Assembly (NCBI GenBank): GCA_019418625.1
Contig: DYBL01000068.1
Location: 1 to 40,940, forward strand
DNA length: 40,940 nucleotides
Reading direction: 5' to 3'
Source of the DNA: Clostridiales bacterium
GTDB taxonomy: Bacteria > Bacillota > Clostridia > Oscillospirales > Oscillospiraceae
Made by a program: the position numbers and the translations under genes. This document shows, one piece after another, positions 1 through 7,376 of this stretch (position 1 is the stretch's first letter; every line of letters starts with the position of its first letter). The notes under the pieces were generated by a model. That model was not told the origin of the DNA and ran no database searches. It was given only the letters and a program-made list of their open reading frames with translations.

Positions 1-726
1 GATGGCGTCCAGGGCAATGGAGATCTCGTTTTCCACAGCCTGGGCCACGTCGGCAGCGTCGGCGGTCTGGTTGTAGCCGTCCACGCCCACCAGCTCAAAG
101 GCGGGAGCGTCGGCGGCGATGATGGCGCCGGCCTTGACGCCGTGGAGGGAGGCCACCACCAGGAGGCTGGCCACCTCGTTTTCCATGGCCTTCACACCGG
201 CCTTGGCGTAGAGCTTCACGGTGGATTCCAGGAAGCCGGGATAGAACAGCGCCTGGGTCAGCACGATGCCCTTGTGAACGGGGATGTCCAGGGCGCGGGC
301 GGAGGCGGCCAGGGCCGCCACCACCTCGCCGTCGGCGATGGCGGGGTAAGAAAGGGGGATCATCTTCTCGGTGACGCCCTCTTCCCGGCAGGCGCCGGTG
401 GCGATGATGAGGCTGCCCGCGGTCACGTCGGGCTGCATACCGCCGCAGGTGCCCGTGCGGATGATGACCTTGGCGCCGGCACGCCACAGGCTCTCAAAGG
501 CGATGGCCGCGCCGCCGCAGCCCACGCCGTGGGAGGTGACAGCCACCTCCACGCCCTTGTAGGTGCCCGCATAGGTCCAGTACTCCCGGTTCTGGGCCAG
601 GCACCGGGCGTTTTCCAGCCGGTGGGAGATGCGCTCGGCCCGGGCGGGGTCGCCGCACACCAGCACGCGGGCGGGGATGTCGCCGGGGGCCACATGGATG
701 CAGGGCAGCAGATTCTTTTCAGACAT
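1..726 (-). CDS. Nucleoside phosphorylase (uridine/purine type), 3' end outside window
   Basis: Partial gene: 242 in-frame codons are visible from the ATG (complement of 724-726), and the 3' end lies beyond position 1. AGGAGGAG sits just upstream of the start. The protein opens MSEKNLLPCIHVAPGDIPARV and then has VLVCGDPARAERIS, the GDP/R phosphate-binding start of the hexameric PNP/UDP family. Next come SHGVGCGGAAIAFE and RTGTCGG, which match the family's phosphate and base-binding loops, and KAMENEVASLL, which fits the ME(x)E ribose-binding segment. The expected reaction is nucleoside + phosphate to base + (deoxy)ribose-1-phosphate in the cytoplasm. It is the last visible gene of the nucleoside ABC transporter operon, so imported nucleosides would be split directly. 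I cannot tell uridine from purine preference by eye. Confidence 0.88.
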   Translation of the reverse strand, partial: MSEKNLLPCIHVAPGDIPARVLVCGDPARAERISHRLENARCLAQNREYWTYAGTYKGVEVAVTSHGVGCGGAAIAFESLWRAGAKVIIRTGTCGGMQPDVTAGSLIIATGACREEGVTEKMIPLSYPAIADGEVVAALAASARALDIPVHKGIVLTQALFYPGFLESTVKLYAKAGVKAMENEVASLLVVASLHGVKAGAIIAADAPAFELVGVDGYNQTADAADVAQAVENEISIALDAI

Positions 727-760
727 GGGATCTCCTCCTGAAGTCGTAAGAAATGTGGAT

Positions 761-791
761 AGAAAGCTGGCCCGCCTGGCGGCGGGCCAGC
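761..791 (-). terminator. Intercistronic stem-loop before the phosphorylase gene
   Basis: An 11-bp perfect stem (766-776 with 781-791, loop TGGC) is followed on the minus strand by TTTCT. It lies in the 83-bp gap between the second permease and the nucleoside phosphorylase. The T-run is short, so it may be a partial terminator or an mRNA 3'-end stabiliser that lowers phosphorylase expression relative to the transporter. Confidence 0.5.
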
Positions 792-809
792 GCGTGTGGA
801 AAAGGGAGG

Positions 810-1715
810 TCAGCTCTTGCGCAGCTTTCCGGTGGCGGTGCGGCGGCTGAACAGCACCAGCGCCACCACGGTGGCGATATAGGGCAGGGCCATGGTCAGC
901 TGGCTCTTGATGACGTTCTGCAGCGCAAGGCCGATGCCCTGGCACAGACCGAAGAACAGGCTGGAGAAGATCACCAGCAGGGGGTGGGACATGCCCAGGG
1001 AGGAGGCGGCCATGGCGATGAAGCCGCGGCCGGAGGTCATGTTCTCGGTGAACATGGTCACCTGGCCCATGCTCAGCGCCGTGCCGCCCAGGCCGCACAG
1101 GGCGCCGGAGAGCACCACCACGGCCATCTGGATGCGGGTGCCCTTGGTGCCAAGGCTCTCTGCCGCTTCCTTGTTGATGCCCACAGACAGCGTCCGGTAG
1201 CCGGCCACGGTCTTGAAGAGGAAGATGAACAGCACGATGGCGATCACATAGCACAGGTAGTCCAGAATGGTCAGGTTTTCCAGCACCCGGCCCAAAAACG
1301 GGATGTCCTGGATGACGGGCAGGTTGATCTTGTACATGGGCACCAGCCGCTCGTCCACCAACCGGCCCCGCAGGCCGAAGATCACGTACAGGAGGAAGGT
1401 GGTGGCGCCGTTGATGAGCAGGTTCAAGGAGGTACCGATGACCATGTCCGGGGCCTTGTACTTCACCTGCAGCACGGCCACCACTGCGCCTACCAGGGCG
1501 CCGGAGGCGATGCCGGCCAGGACGGACAGCAGGATGCTCCCGGTGAAGAAGTTCACCACAATGGAGCAGAAGCACGCGATGAGCATCTGGGCTTCCAGAG
1601 CGATGTTGAACACGCCCACCCGGCTGCACATGGCGCAGCCCAGTGCCGCCAGCAAAATGGGGGTGGTGGAGCGCAGGGTGGAGTTGACGATGGAGGCGAT
1701 GTATGCGCTGTTCAT
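810..1715 (-). CDS. Nucleoside ABC transporter permease 2 (YufQ/NupQ-like)
   Basis: A 301-residue polytopic membrane protein of the BPD_transp_2 family (COG1079-like). It is the second permease of BMP-type nucleoside importers such as B. subtilis NupNOPQ (formerly YufNOPQ). I start it at the ATG (complement of 1713-1715, MNSAYIASIV), which has AGGAGGGG upstream and overlaps the preceding permease stop in an ATGA arrangement. A longer frame upstream would run deep into the neighbour. Visible features are the GVFNIALEAQMLIACF segment (the family's GxxNIGxEGQ-like signature), several hydrophobic helices and a C-terminal FSRRTATGKLRKS tail. It should form the heteromeric channel with the permease encoded at 1712-2809. 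Confidence 0.9.
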   Translation of the reverse strand: MNSAYIASIVNSTLRSTTPILLAALGCAMCSRVGVFNIALEAQMLIACFCSIVVNFFTGSILLSVLAGIASGALVGAVVAVLQVKYKAPDMVIGTSLNLLINGATTFLLYVIFGLRGRLVDERLVPMYKINLPVIQDIPFLGRVLENLTILDYLCYVIAIVLFIFLFKTVAGYRTLSVGINKEAAESLGTKGTRIQMAVVVLSGALCGLGGTALSMGQVTMFTENMTSGRGFIAMAASSLGMSHPLLVIFSSLFFGLCQGIGLALQNVIKSQLTMALPYIATVVALVLFSRRTATGKLRKS

Positions 1716-2809
1716 GCCTGAGCCCCTCCTTCCGCAGTCTTGGCCTTTTTCTTCTTGGTGAACTGGAACACCACTTTCACGGAGACAAACAGCGTGATGC
1801 AGCACTGAATAATGGTGGCGATCTCCAGGGGGATGCCCATGGAGCGCTGGATGGCGCTGCCGCCGATCTGGAGGCCCGCCAGGAAGATGGCGGAGAAGAA
1901 CATGCCCACGGGATGGAGGTTGGCCATCAGGGCGGCCATCAGGCCCGTCCAGGCGTAGCTGGTGGAGGTGAACATACCGTCCACGAAGCGGTACTTGAGG
2001 CCGAAGACCTCCGTGCCGCCGCCGATGGCGGCGATGGCACCGGAGAGGGCCATGGTGATCATCATGACCTTGATCTGCTTGGTGCCGCCGTAGCGGGCGA
2101 AGGCCGCGTTGAAGCCGCCCATTTTGGACTCATAGCCGAACACGGTGCGCCGGGTGAGGAACATCATGCCGATCATCACCAAAACGGCGATGATGAAGCC
2201 GGCGTTGAAGGTGCTGATGGAGGACAGGCGGGGCAGGTGCATGGCCTCGTTAAGCTCAATGGTCTGCAGGGCCAGGCCGTCGCCGGCGGTGTCCTTGAGG
2301 GGATAGGTGACAAAGTAGCTGGTGATGTAGTTGGCCACGTAGTTGAGCATCAGCGTGGTGATGACCATGCTGACGTTGAACTTCCAGGTGAGCACGGCGG
2401 GCAGCAGGGCGTACAGGGCGCCGGCCGCCAGAGCCGCCAGCCAGGCCAGCAGGCAGATGAGCACCGGAGGGCCGGGCACGTACAGGGCCACCACCGTGCC
2501 GACGAAGGCGCCGGTGATCATCTGGCCCTCCACGCCGATGTTGATGTAGCCGGCCCGCCAGGCGATGCCGGTGGCCATGGCGGAGATGATGATGGGCGTG
2601 GCGCGGGTGAGGGTGGAGAAGAGGTAATAGGGCTTCAGAAAGGACTTCTGGAACATCTCCGCGTAGACTTCCAGGGGATTCTGGCCGCAGGAGAGAATGA
2701 CCACCGCGCCCACCGCCAGGCCGAATACCACGGCGATCAGGGGCTGGCGCAGTGCCGCCAGGGACCGCAGGAAGCTGCGGGAGAAGGCGGAACCGTTAGA
2801 CTGCTTCAT
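1712..2809 (-). CDS. Nucleoside ABC transporter permease 1 (YufP/NupP-like)
   Basis: A 365-residue membrane protein of the BPD_transp_2 family (COG4603-like). The GYINIGVEGQMITGAF segment after the second hydrophobic block is the family signature. Length and gene order (lipoprotein, ATPase, this permease, second permease) match BMP-type nucleoside importers. The start codon overlaps the end of the ATPase gene by 14 bases, and the 3' end overlaps the next permease by four, so translation is probably coupled. The C-terminus is Lys-rich (FTKKKKAKTAEGG), consistent with a cytoplasmic end. The substrate is inferred from the neighbouring phosphorylases and deaminase, not from this sequence. Confidence 0.9.
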   Translation of the reverse strand: MKQSNGSAFSRSFLRSLAALRQPLIAVVFGLAVGAVVILSCGQNPLEVYAEMFQKSFLKPYYLFSTLTRATPIIISAMATGIAWRAGYINIGVEGQMITGAFVGTVVALYVPGPPVLICLLAWLAALAAGALYALLPAVLTWKFNVSMVITTLMLNYVANYITSYFVTYPLKDTAGDGLALQTIELNEAMHLPRLSSISTFNAGFIIAVLVMIGMMFLTRRTVFGYESKMGGFNAAFARYGGTKQIKVMMITMALSGAIAAIGGGTEVFGLKYRFVDGMFTSTSYAWTGLMAALMANLHPVGMFFSAIFLAGLQIGGSAIQRSMGIPLEIATIIQCCITLFVSVKVVFQFTKKKKAKTAEGGAQA

Positions 2810-4319
2810 GGAGCGATCCTCCCATCATCAGGATACCGAGGGCTTCCTCCGTGGCGTCGGCCTTGCGGAACTCGCCGGCGGCGCGGCCCTCATAAATAAC
2901 ATAGATCCGGTCGGAGAGGGACATGATCTCCGTCAGCTCGGAGGAGATCAGCAGCACGGCGTCGCCCCGCTCCCGTTTTTCCAGCAGCTTGTTGTGGATG
3001 AACTCCATGGCGCCGATGTCCACGCCGCGGGTGGGCTCGGCGGCGATGAGCAGGGGAGAGCCCTGCTCGATCTCACGGGCCACGATGAGCTTTTGGATGT
3101 TGCCGCCGGAGAGCTCTCCGGCTTTTTGCTCCTGGCCGCTGTTGCGCACGTCGTAGTCATCCAGCAGCTGCTGGGTGAAGGCGCGGATGCCCTTGGGGTT
3201 GAGCAGGCCGTGGCTGGAGATCTGGCTTTGGCGCTGGTGGGCCATGATGGCCGTCTCGGCCAGGGTGGCCTGCTTGGCGCAGCCGTGGAGATAGCGGTCC
3301 TCGGGGATGCAGGCGCAGCCCGCCTCGCGGATCTGGCCCACGCTCTGGCCGGTGACGTCCTTGCCGTTCAGCAAAATCTTGCCGCCGGTGGGCTCGGTCA
3401 GACCCGTCAGGCACTCGATGAGCTCGGACTGGCCGTTGCCGGACACGCCCGCGATGCCCACGATCTCGCCGGCGTCCACGTGGATGGAAAAGCCGTCCAG
3501 GATGTTCTTTTTCTCGGAGCCCGCCAGCGTCAGATCCTGCACGTCCAGCACGGTCTGGCCGGGCGTCTGGGCGGGAACTTCCCGCTCCACGATGTGGCGG
3601 CCCACCATCAGGAAGGACATCTCCTCGATGCTGGTCTCGTCCTTGCGCATCTCCTTGATGTGCTTGCCCAGCCGCATGACCATGACCCGGTCGGCCACGG
3701 CCATGACCTCGTGGAGCTTGTGGGTGATGATGATGATGCTCTTGCCCATTTGGGCCAGCTTGCGCATGGTGGCCAGCAGCTCCGTGACCTCCTGGGGCGT
3801 CAGCACGGCGGAGGGCTCGTCAAAGATGATGATGTCCGCGTCCTGGTAGAGGACCTTCAATATCTCCACCCGCTGCTGCAGACCCACCGGGCAGTCGGCC
3901 ACCCGCAGGCGGGGATCGATGTGCAGGCCGTACTTTTCGCAAAGGGACTCCGTGATGCGCACGGCGGCCTCCCGGTCAAAAAAGATGCCGTGTTTGCGAG
4001 GCTCCCGGCCGTAGACGATGTTCTCCGCCACGGAGCAGGGACCCAGCAGCATGAAGTGCTGCTGCACCATGCCGATCTTCTTGGCGATGGCGTCGTGGGG
4101 AGAGCGGAAGTGCTGGAGCTCGCCGTTGAGATAGATCTCGCCGGCAGTGGGACGCTCCAGTCCGTAGAGGATCTTCATCAAGGTGGACTTGCCTGCGCCG
4201 TTTTCGCCCACCACGGCCAGGATCTCGCCCTGGTTCAAGGAGAGATGGACGTCGTCGTTGGCGTACAGGGAGCCGTATACCTTGGTGATGTGCTTCATTT
4301 CCAGCAGCAATGGGATCAC
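2796..4319 (-). CDS. Nucleoside ABC transporter ATPase with two NBDs (YufO/NupO-like)
   Basis: A 507-residue double ATPase (COG3845-like). The first half has a full Walker A (GENGAGKSTLMKIL), a diverged signature (VGLQQR) and Walker B (IIIFDEP). The second half has a Walker A without the Lys (GVSGNGQSEL) but a canonical LSGGN signature. Such asymmetry is normal for the RbsA/YufO class. The start is ambiguous: GTG at 4317-4319 has AAAGGA only three bases upstream, while an in-frame ATG seven codons later begins MKHITKVYG, the usual family N-terminus. It lies 175 bases downstream of the binding-protein gene, behind a strong hairpin, and overlaps the next permease gene. Confidence 0.92.
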   Translation of the reverse strand: MIPLLLEMKHITKVYGSLYANDDVHLSLNQGEILAVVGENGAGKSTLMKILYGLERPTAGEIYLNGELQHFRSPHDAIAKKIGMVQQHFMLLGPCSVAENIVYGREPRKHGIFFDREAAVRITESLCEKYGLHIDPRLRVADCPVGLQQRVEILKVLYQDADIIIFDEPSAVLTPQEVTELLATMRKLAQMGKSIIIITHKLHEVMAVADRVMVMRLGKHIKEMRKDETSIEEMSFLMVGRHIVEREVPAQTPGQTVLDVQDLTLAGSEKKNILDGFSIHVDAGEIVGIAGVSGNGQSELIECLTGLTEPTGGKILLNGKDVTGQSVGQIREAGCACIPEDRYLHGCAKQATLAETAIMAHQRQSQISSHGLLNPKGIRAFTQQLLDDYDVRNSGQEQKAGELSGGNIQKLIVAREIEQGSPLLIAAEPTRGVDIGAMEFIHNKLLEKRERGDAVLLISSELTEIMSLSDRIYVIYEGRAAGEFRKADATEEALGILMMGGSLHEAV

Positions 4320-4397
4320 CAGTCCTTTCGTTGCGTTGTGGCTGCGCCGTCTCCCCGGCGGAAGGTGCTTCCGTCCGGGAGGCAGCGCAGGAAGAGA

Positions 4398-4437
4398 AAA
4401 AGCAGACGGGAAGAAACCGCTCTTCCCGTCTGCTTTT
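4398..4437 (-). terminator. Strong hairpin between binding-protein and ATPase genes
   Basis: A 17-bp perfect inverted repeat (4398-4414 with 4421-4437, loop AACCGC) has A-rich and T-rich outer arms. It lies in the 175-base gap after the bmp gene. It can act as a Rho-independent terminator with partial read-through, making more binding protein than channel and ATPase, as is common for ABC importers. I see no separate sigma-A promoter for the ATPase gene in the rest of the gap. Confidence 0.8.
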
Positions 4438-4494
4438 GCGTGTTCATTCTGAAAATCCCTGAGGACTACTCAGAGCAGACGACCTTGTCGCGAA

Positions 4495-5571
4495 TCAGCC
4501 GGCGAGATACTCTTCTTCAGTGGGGTACTCCTTCAGGTCCAGAGCGCCGGTGCGCAGATCCTCGGCGATCTGCTGCAGCTGGGCGATGTCCTCGTCGCTC
4601 AGACGCTCGCTTCTGGGGTTTTCAGACTCGTGGGTCACATACACGGCGCCGATGGCACCCTCGGCAACGCCCCACACGGCGGTGTCGTTGGTCCAGTTGC
4701 CGCCGAAGAACTCGTCCACCACGTTCAGCAGAGTCTGATAGGTGTCCTTGAGCTGGGTGGAGACGATGTAGGGGTTGTTGGCGTCGGTCTGGTCAGCGTC
4801 CTGGCCGGAGGTGTAGAAGCCCTTCTCCTTGGCGGCCTCGAACACGCCGTCACCGCCGGCGGCAGCGGCGTCGTTGATGAACAGGCAGCCCTGCTCATAC
4901 TGCTGGATGGCCAGCTCCTTGGCCTTGGCGGGGTCGGAGAAGGAGTTGGTGTAGTTGAAGACGAACTGAGCCTCGGGGTCGATGGACTTCACGCCCTCCA
5001 TGTAGCCGTAGCGATACTTCCAGGAGCCGGGGCCCTCGGTGACGTGCACGCCGCCGTACATGTGGGACTCGCCGTCCACGGTCAGAGCGGCCAGAGCGCC
5101 GATCAGGTAAGCGCCCTCCTGCTCACGGTAGCCGATGCACTTGATGTTGTCGTTGTCCACCTCGGTGTCGATCAGGCAGTAGGTGGAAGCGTCAGGGAAC
5201 TCGTTGGCGACCTTGTTCATGGGATCGCCGGCAGCCCAGCCGCCGCCGATGATCAGGTCGTACTCCTCCACGGCCAGGGCGCGGATGTTGTCCTCGAAGG
5301 CGGCGGTGTCGGCGCACTCGACCACGTAGGGCTCGTAGCCGTAGGTCTCAGCGGCCTCGTTCAGGGCGTTCACCATCTGGACCAGGAACATATTGGTGCC
5401 GACCTTGTCGCACACCAGGGCGATCTTCATGCCCTCACCGGGCAGACCGGCGGTCTCGCCGCCCTCTTCAGCGGGGGTCTCTTCGGCGGGGGCCTCTTCC
5501 TTGCTGCCGCAGGCGGTCAGCAGGGACAGAGACATGGCCAGCGCCAGGATCAAAGCAAGAGTCTTCTTCAT
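4495..5571 (-). CDS. BMP-family nucleoside-binding lipoprotein
   Basis: A 358-residue exported lipoprotein. The N-terminus MKKTLALILALAMSLSLLTAC is a type II signal peptide with lipobox LTAC, so Cys21 would be lipidated. A Glu/Ala-rich linker (about 24-40) leads into a PnrA/BMP substrate-binding fold. Recognisable family segments are KIALVCDKVGTNMF, DLIIGGGWAAGDPMNKVANEFPD, the GYREQEGAYLIGALAAL block and the FYTSGQDADQT segment. BMP/PnrA/NupN proteins bind nucleosides, chiefly purine, at the cell surface and deliver them to the YufOPQ-like channel. It has its own consensus promoter and is the first gene of the operon. The exact ligand is not readable from sequence. Confidence 0.93.
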   Translation of the reverse strand: MKKTLALILALAMSLSLLTACGSKEEAPAEETPAEEGGETAGLPGEGMKIALVCDKVGTNMFLVQMVNALNEAAETYGYEPYVVECADTAAFEDNIRALAVEEYDLIIGGGWAAGDPMNKVANEFPDASTYCLIDTEVDNDNIKCIGYREQEGAYLIGALAALTVDGESHMYGGVHVTEGPGSWKYRYGYMEGVKSIDPEAQFVFNYTNSFSDPAKAKELAIQQYEQGCLFINDAAAAGGDGVFEAAKEKGFYTSGQDADQTDANNPYIVSTQLKDTYQTLLNVVDEFFGGNWTNDTAVWGVAEGAIGAVYVTHESENPRSERLSDEDIAQLQQIAEDLRTGALDLKEYPTEEEYLAG

Positions 5572-5586
5572 GTTTCATCCTCCATC

Positions 5587-5597
5587 GTACACTGTAC
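5587..5597. promoter_or_regulatory. Palindrome next to the bmp ribosome site
   Basis: GTACACTGTAC is a perfect 5+1+5 palindrome in the bmp leader, about 16 bases before the start codon. It could be an operator or simply leader sequence; nothing else supports a function. Confidence 0.25.
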
Positions 5598-5679
5598 TTG
5601 TAAAAAATAACGGGAGCTGTGACGGTTTTGAAACCATGCCGCCCAAAAGCAACACAATTCGCCGCCGTTCCCAATGGGT

Positions 5680-5709
5680 ATTATAGGGCAAGGTGTTATC
5701 TTTTGTCAA
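5680..5709 (-). promoter_or_regulatory. Sigma-A promoter of the nucleoside transporter operon
   Basis: On the minus strand TTGACA (5704-5709) and TATAAT (5680-5685) are separated by 18 bases. Both hexamers are perfect consensus. Predicted transcription starts about 100 nt upstream of the bmp ATG. Confidence 0.82.
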
Positions 5710-5747
5710 TCGAGATTTTACAATTTTGGCCCTCACAGGCTTCATTT

Positions 5748-5765
5748 CAACGAAAACCAACGAAA
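5748..5765. repeat. Tandem 8-mer upstream of the bmp promoter
   Basis: CAACGAAA occurs twice with a two-base spacer, a 10-base period, roughly 40-55 bases upstream of the bmp -35 box. The same layout (8-mer, two-base spacer, 8-mer) appears with a different core at 7147-7164. It is a candidate activator or repressor site. Confidence 0.35.
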
Positions 5766-5853
5766 TTTCGCCATTTTTTCATGAATAACGCAAAAGAAAA
5801 GTCGACCTTTGATGAAATTCAACAAAAGATTCCGCTTCCGGTCCGCCAGGCGG

Positions 5854-5885
5854 AAAAAGCCGCCGCCGGAATTTCCGGCGGCGGC
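5854..5885 (-). terminator. Terminator of the alcohol dehydrogenase gene
   Basis: A GC-rich perfect hairpin (5859-5871 with 5873-5885) is followed on the minus strand by TTTTT (5854-5858). It starts six bases after the ADH stop codon, a textbook Rho-independent terminator. Confidence 0.9.
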
Positions 5886-5891
5886 TCAGGC

Positions 5892-7055
5892 TCAGAGGCT
5901 CATGCGCAGGATATTCAGGATATCCTCCTGGCTCAGGGGGACGAAGGTGCGGTCAAAGGCGGGGGTACGGGCCTTTTTGGCCATGAGATCCAGATGCTCC
6001 TCGCCGATGCCCACCTCATGGAGCGTGGCGGGCAGGCCCAGGGAGGTGAAGAACTCCCGGGTCTTGGCGATGGCTTCCTCGGCGCGCTGCTGGGCCGGCG
6101 CTGACGCATCCAGGCCCCACACATTGGTGCCGTACCGGGCGAAGCGGCCCACGGTGCGCTCGTTGAGTACATAGCGCATCCAGTTGGGCGTCAGGATGGC
6201 CAGGCCCACGCCGTGGGTGATGTCGTAGAAGGCGGAGAGCTCGTGCTCGATCTTGTGGACGCTCCAGGCCACGGGCTTGCCCATGTCCAAAAAGCCGTTG
6301 ATGGCCCAGGGGGCGCACCACATGAGGTTGGCCCGGGCCTCGTAGTCGTTGGGATCGGCAATGGCCCGGGGGCCGTAGTGGATGCAGGCGCGGAGGATGT
6401 CCTCGGCCATGCTGTCCGCCAGGAAGGAGGTCTCGATGGGGCTGAAGTAGTTTTCAAAGGTGTGGGACATGATGTCCGCGGTGCCCGCGGCGGTCTGGGA
6501 GGCGGGCAGGGAGCAGGTGTACGTGGGGTCCAGGATGGACACGGCGGGCAGACAGCAGGCGGCGGCGAAGTCCAGCTTTTCCTGGGTGTCGGGGTTGGAG
6601 ATGACGGCCACGGAGTCCATCTCGGAGCCGGTGGCGGCCATGGTCAGCACGGTGAAAATGGGCAGGGCGCGCTCGGGCTTGGCCTTGCCGCTGGGGAAGT
6701 CCCAGGGATCGCCGTCGTAGCAGGCGCCGGCGGCAATGGCCTTGGCGCAGTCGATGACGCTGCCGCCGCCCAGGGCCAGCACACCGTCCAGGTTATGCTC
6801 CCGGCACAGCTCCACGCCCCGGCGGACGGTGGCGATGCGGGGGTTGGGCTCCACGCCGCCCAGCTCCGTCCAGAAGAGGTTCTGGGACTTGAGCTGTTCC
6901 ACGGCGCCGTCGTACACGCCGTTGCGGCGGATGCTGCCTCCGCCGTAGACCATCAGCACGCGGGTGGCGCGGCGGGCCATCTCAGCGCCCAGCTTTTGGA
7001 TCTGTCCTTGTCCGAAGTGGACCGTGGTGGGAATGGAGAAGGTGAAATTCTTCAT
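5892..7055 (-). CDS. Iron-containing alcohol dehydrogenase (BdhA/YqhD-like)
   Basis: A 387-residue group III alcohol dehydrogenase. The N-terminus FSIPTTVHFGQGQI and the nucleotide-binding LALGGGSVIDCAKAIA are typical of the NAD(P)H butanol dehydrogenase/YqhD branch. Metal ligands fall at Asp194, His198, His267 and His281, the same numbering as in E. coli YqhD. It would reduce aldehydes to alcohols in the cytoplasm. It sits alone between the bmp promoter and a divergent DeoR regulator. In this setting a plausible task is reduction of acetaldehyde from deoxyribose-5-phosphate cleavage, but no deoC is present in the window, so that is inference. It has its own promoter candidate and terminator. 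Confidence 0.92.
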   Translation of the reverse strand: MKNFTFSIPTTVHFGQGQIQKLGAEMARRATRVLMVYGGGSIRRNGVYDGAVEQLKSQNLFWTELGGVEPNPRIATVRRGVELCREHNLDGVLALGGGSVIDCAKAIAAGACYDGDPWDFPSGKAKPERALPIFTVLTMAATGSEMDSVAVISNPDTQEKLDFAAACCLPAVSILDPTYTCSLPASQTAAGTADIMSHTFENYFSPIETSFLADSMAEDILRACIHYGPRAIADPNDYEARANLMWCAPWAINGFLDMGKPVAWSVHKIEHELSAFYDITHGVGLAILTPNWMRYVLNERTVGRFARYGTNVWGLDASAPAQQRAEEAIAKTREFFTSLGLPATLHEVGIGEEHLDLMAKKARTPAFDRTFVPLSQEDILNILRMSL

Positions 7056-7133
7056 GGAGGCACCAGACCTTTCCGTATAGTTTATAATAAGGTATCCCTG
7101 TCCCGCGCCCGGCGGGACAGGCGGTTTGTGAGA

Positions 7134-7162
7134 ATGGTATCACACGAGTCAACAACAGTCAA
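7134..7162 (-). promoter_or_regulatory. Probable ADH promoter
   Basis: Minus strand TTGACT (7157-7162) and TACCAT (7134-7139) are spaced 17 bases. The -10 box is weak, which would suit a regulated promoter. The -35 box lies inside the direct repeat. Confidence 0.45.
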
Positions 7163-7164
7163 CA
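7147..7164. promoter_or_regulatory. Direct-repeat operator candidate for the DeoR-family regulator
   Basis: AGTCAACA is repeated exactly at 7147-7154 and 7157-7164, separated by AC, so the two copies lie on the same helix face. It overlaps the -35 box of the ADH promoter and lies about 32 bases upstream of the regulator's own -35 box. Binding by the adjacent regulator is an inference. Confidence 0.45.
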
Positions 7165-7195
7165 GGTGCTTTTGGGAAAAACCAACGGCTATCCA

Positions 7196-7224
7196 TTGAC
7201 GCGGCGGAGGAAATATGCCATAAT
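7196..7224 (+). promoter_or_regulatory. Promoter of the DeoR-family regulator
   Basis: TTGACG (7196-7201) and CATAAT (7219-7224) are spaced exactly 17 bases. The carA promoter in this window uses the same two hexamers and spacing. Confidence 0.6.
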
Positions 7225-7376
7225 GGTCGAAAATGCGCAGAAAATACCGGGATATCCCCTGCTCGGCAGGGCCCTTCCGATACGCGGATCTGCTGAAAAA
7301 CGCGGAATATCATTGAGTGGTCCCGGAAGTGCAACGAAAAAAACGGCGTTTGCCGGAATTTGGGAGGGCGGCAGTC

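Larger units (their letters stand above)
5572..5891. other. 320-base intergenic region, bmp promoter side and ADH 3' side
   Basis: Non-coding. It holds the bmp leader and promoter (to 5709), a direct repeat (5748-5765), a block resembling one upstream of carA (5801-5830) and the alcohol dehydrogenase terminator (5854-5885). The leader, about 100 nt, can form a small GGTTT/AAACC hairpin but matches no riboswitch I recognise. Confidence 0.6.
7056..7376. other. Divergent ADH/deoR-type regulator intergenic region
   Basis: 321 non-coding bases between two divergent genes. It holds a 9-bp stem-loop (7097-7105 with 7113-7121) in the ADH leader, back-to-back promoter candidates and a direct repeat overlapping the ADH -35 box. 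The roughly 150 bases between the regulator promoter and its start show nothing I can name. Confidence 0.55.

Noticed and set aside
2796..3420. Missing Lys in the second Walker A of the ABC ATPase as a defect.
   Set aside because: GxSGNGQSEL is standard for the second domain of RbsA/YufO-type ATPases.
5572..5680. Possible purine riboswitch in the bmp leader.
   Set aside because: The three-way-junction core and the conserved TATA/loop sequences of the xpt-type switch are absent, and there is no terminator hairpin before the start.
7317..7376. GTG at 7317 as the start of the DeoR-family regulator.
   Set aside because: It adds 20 residues not typical of the family and lacks a ribosome site; ATG at 7377 has one.
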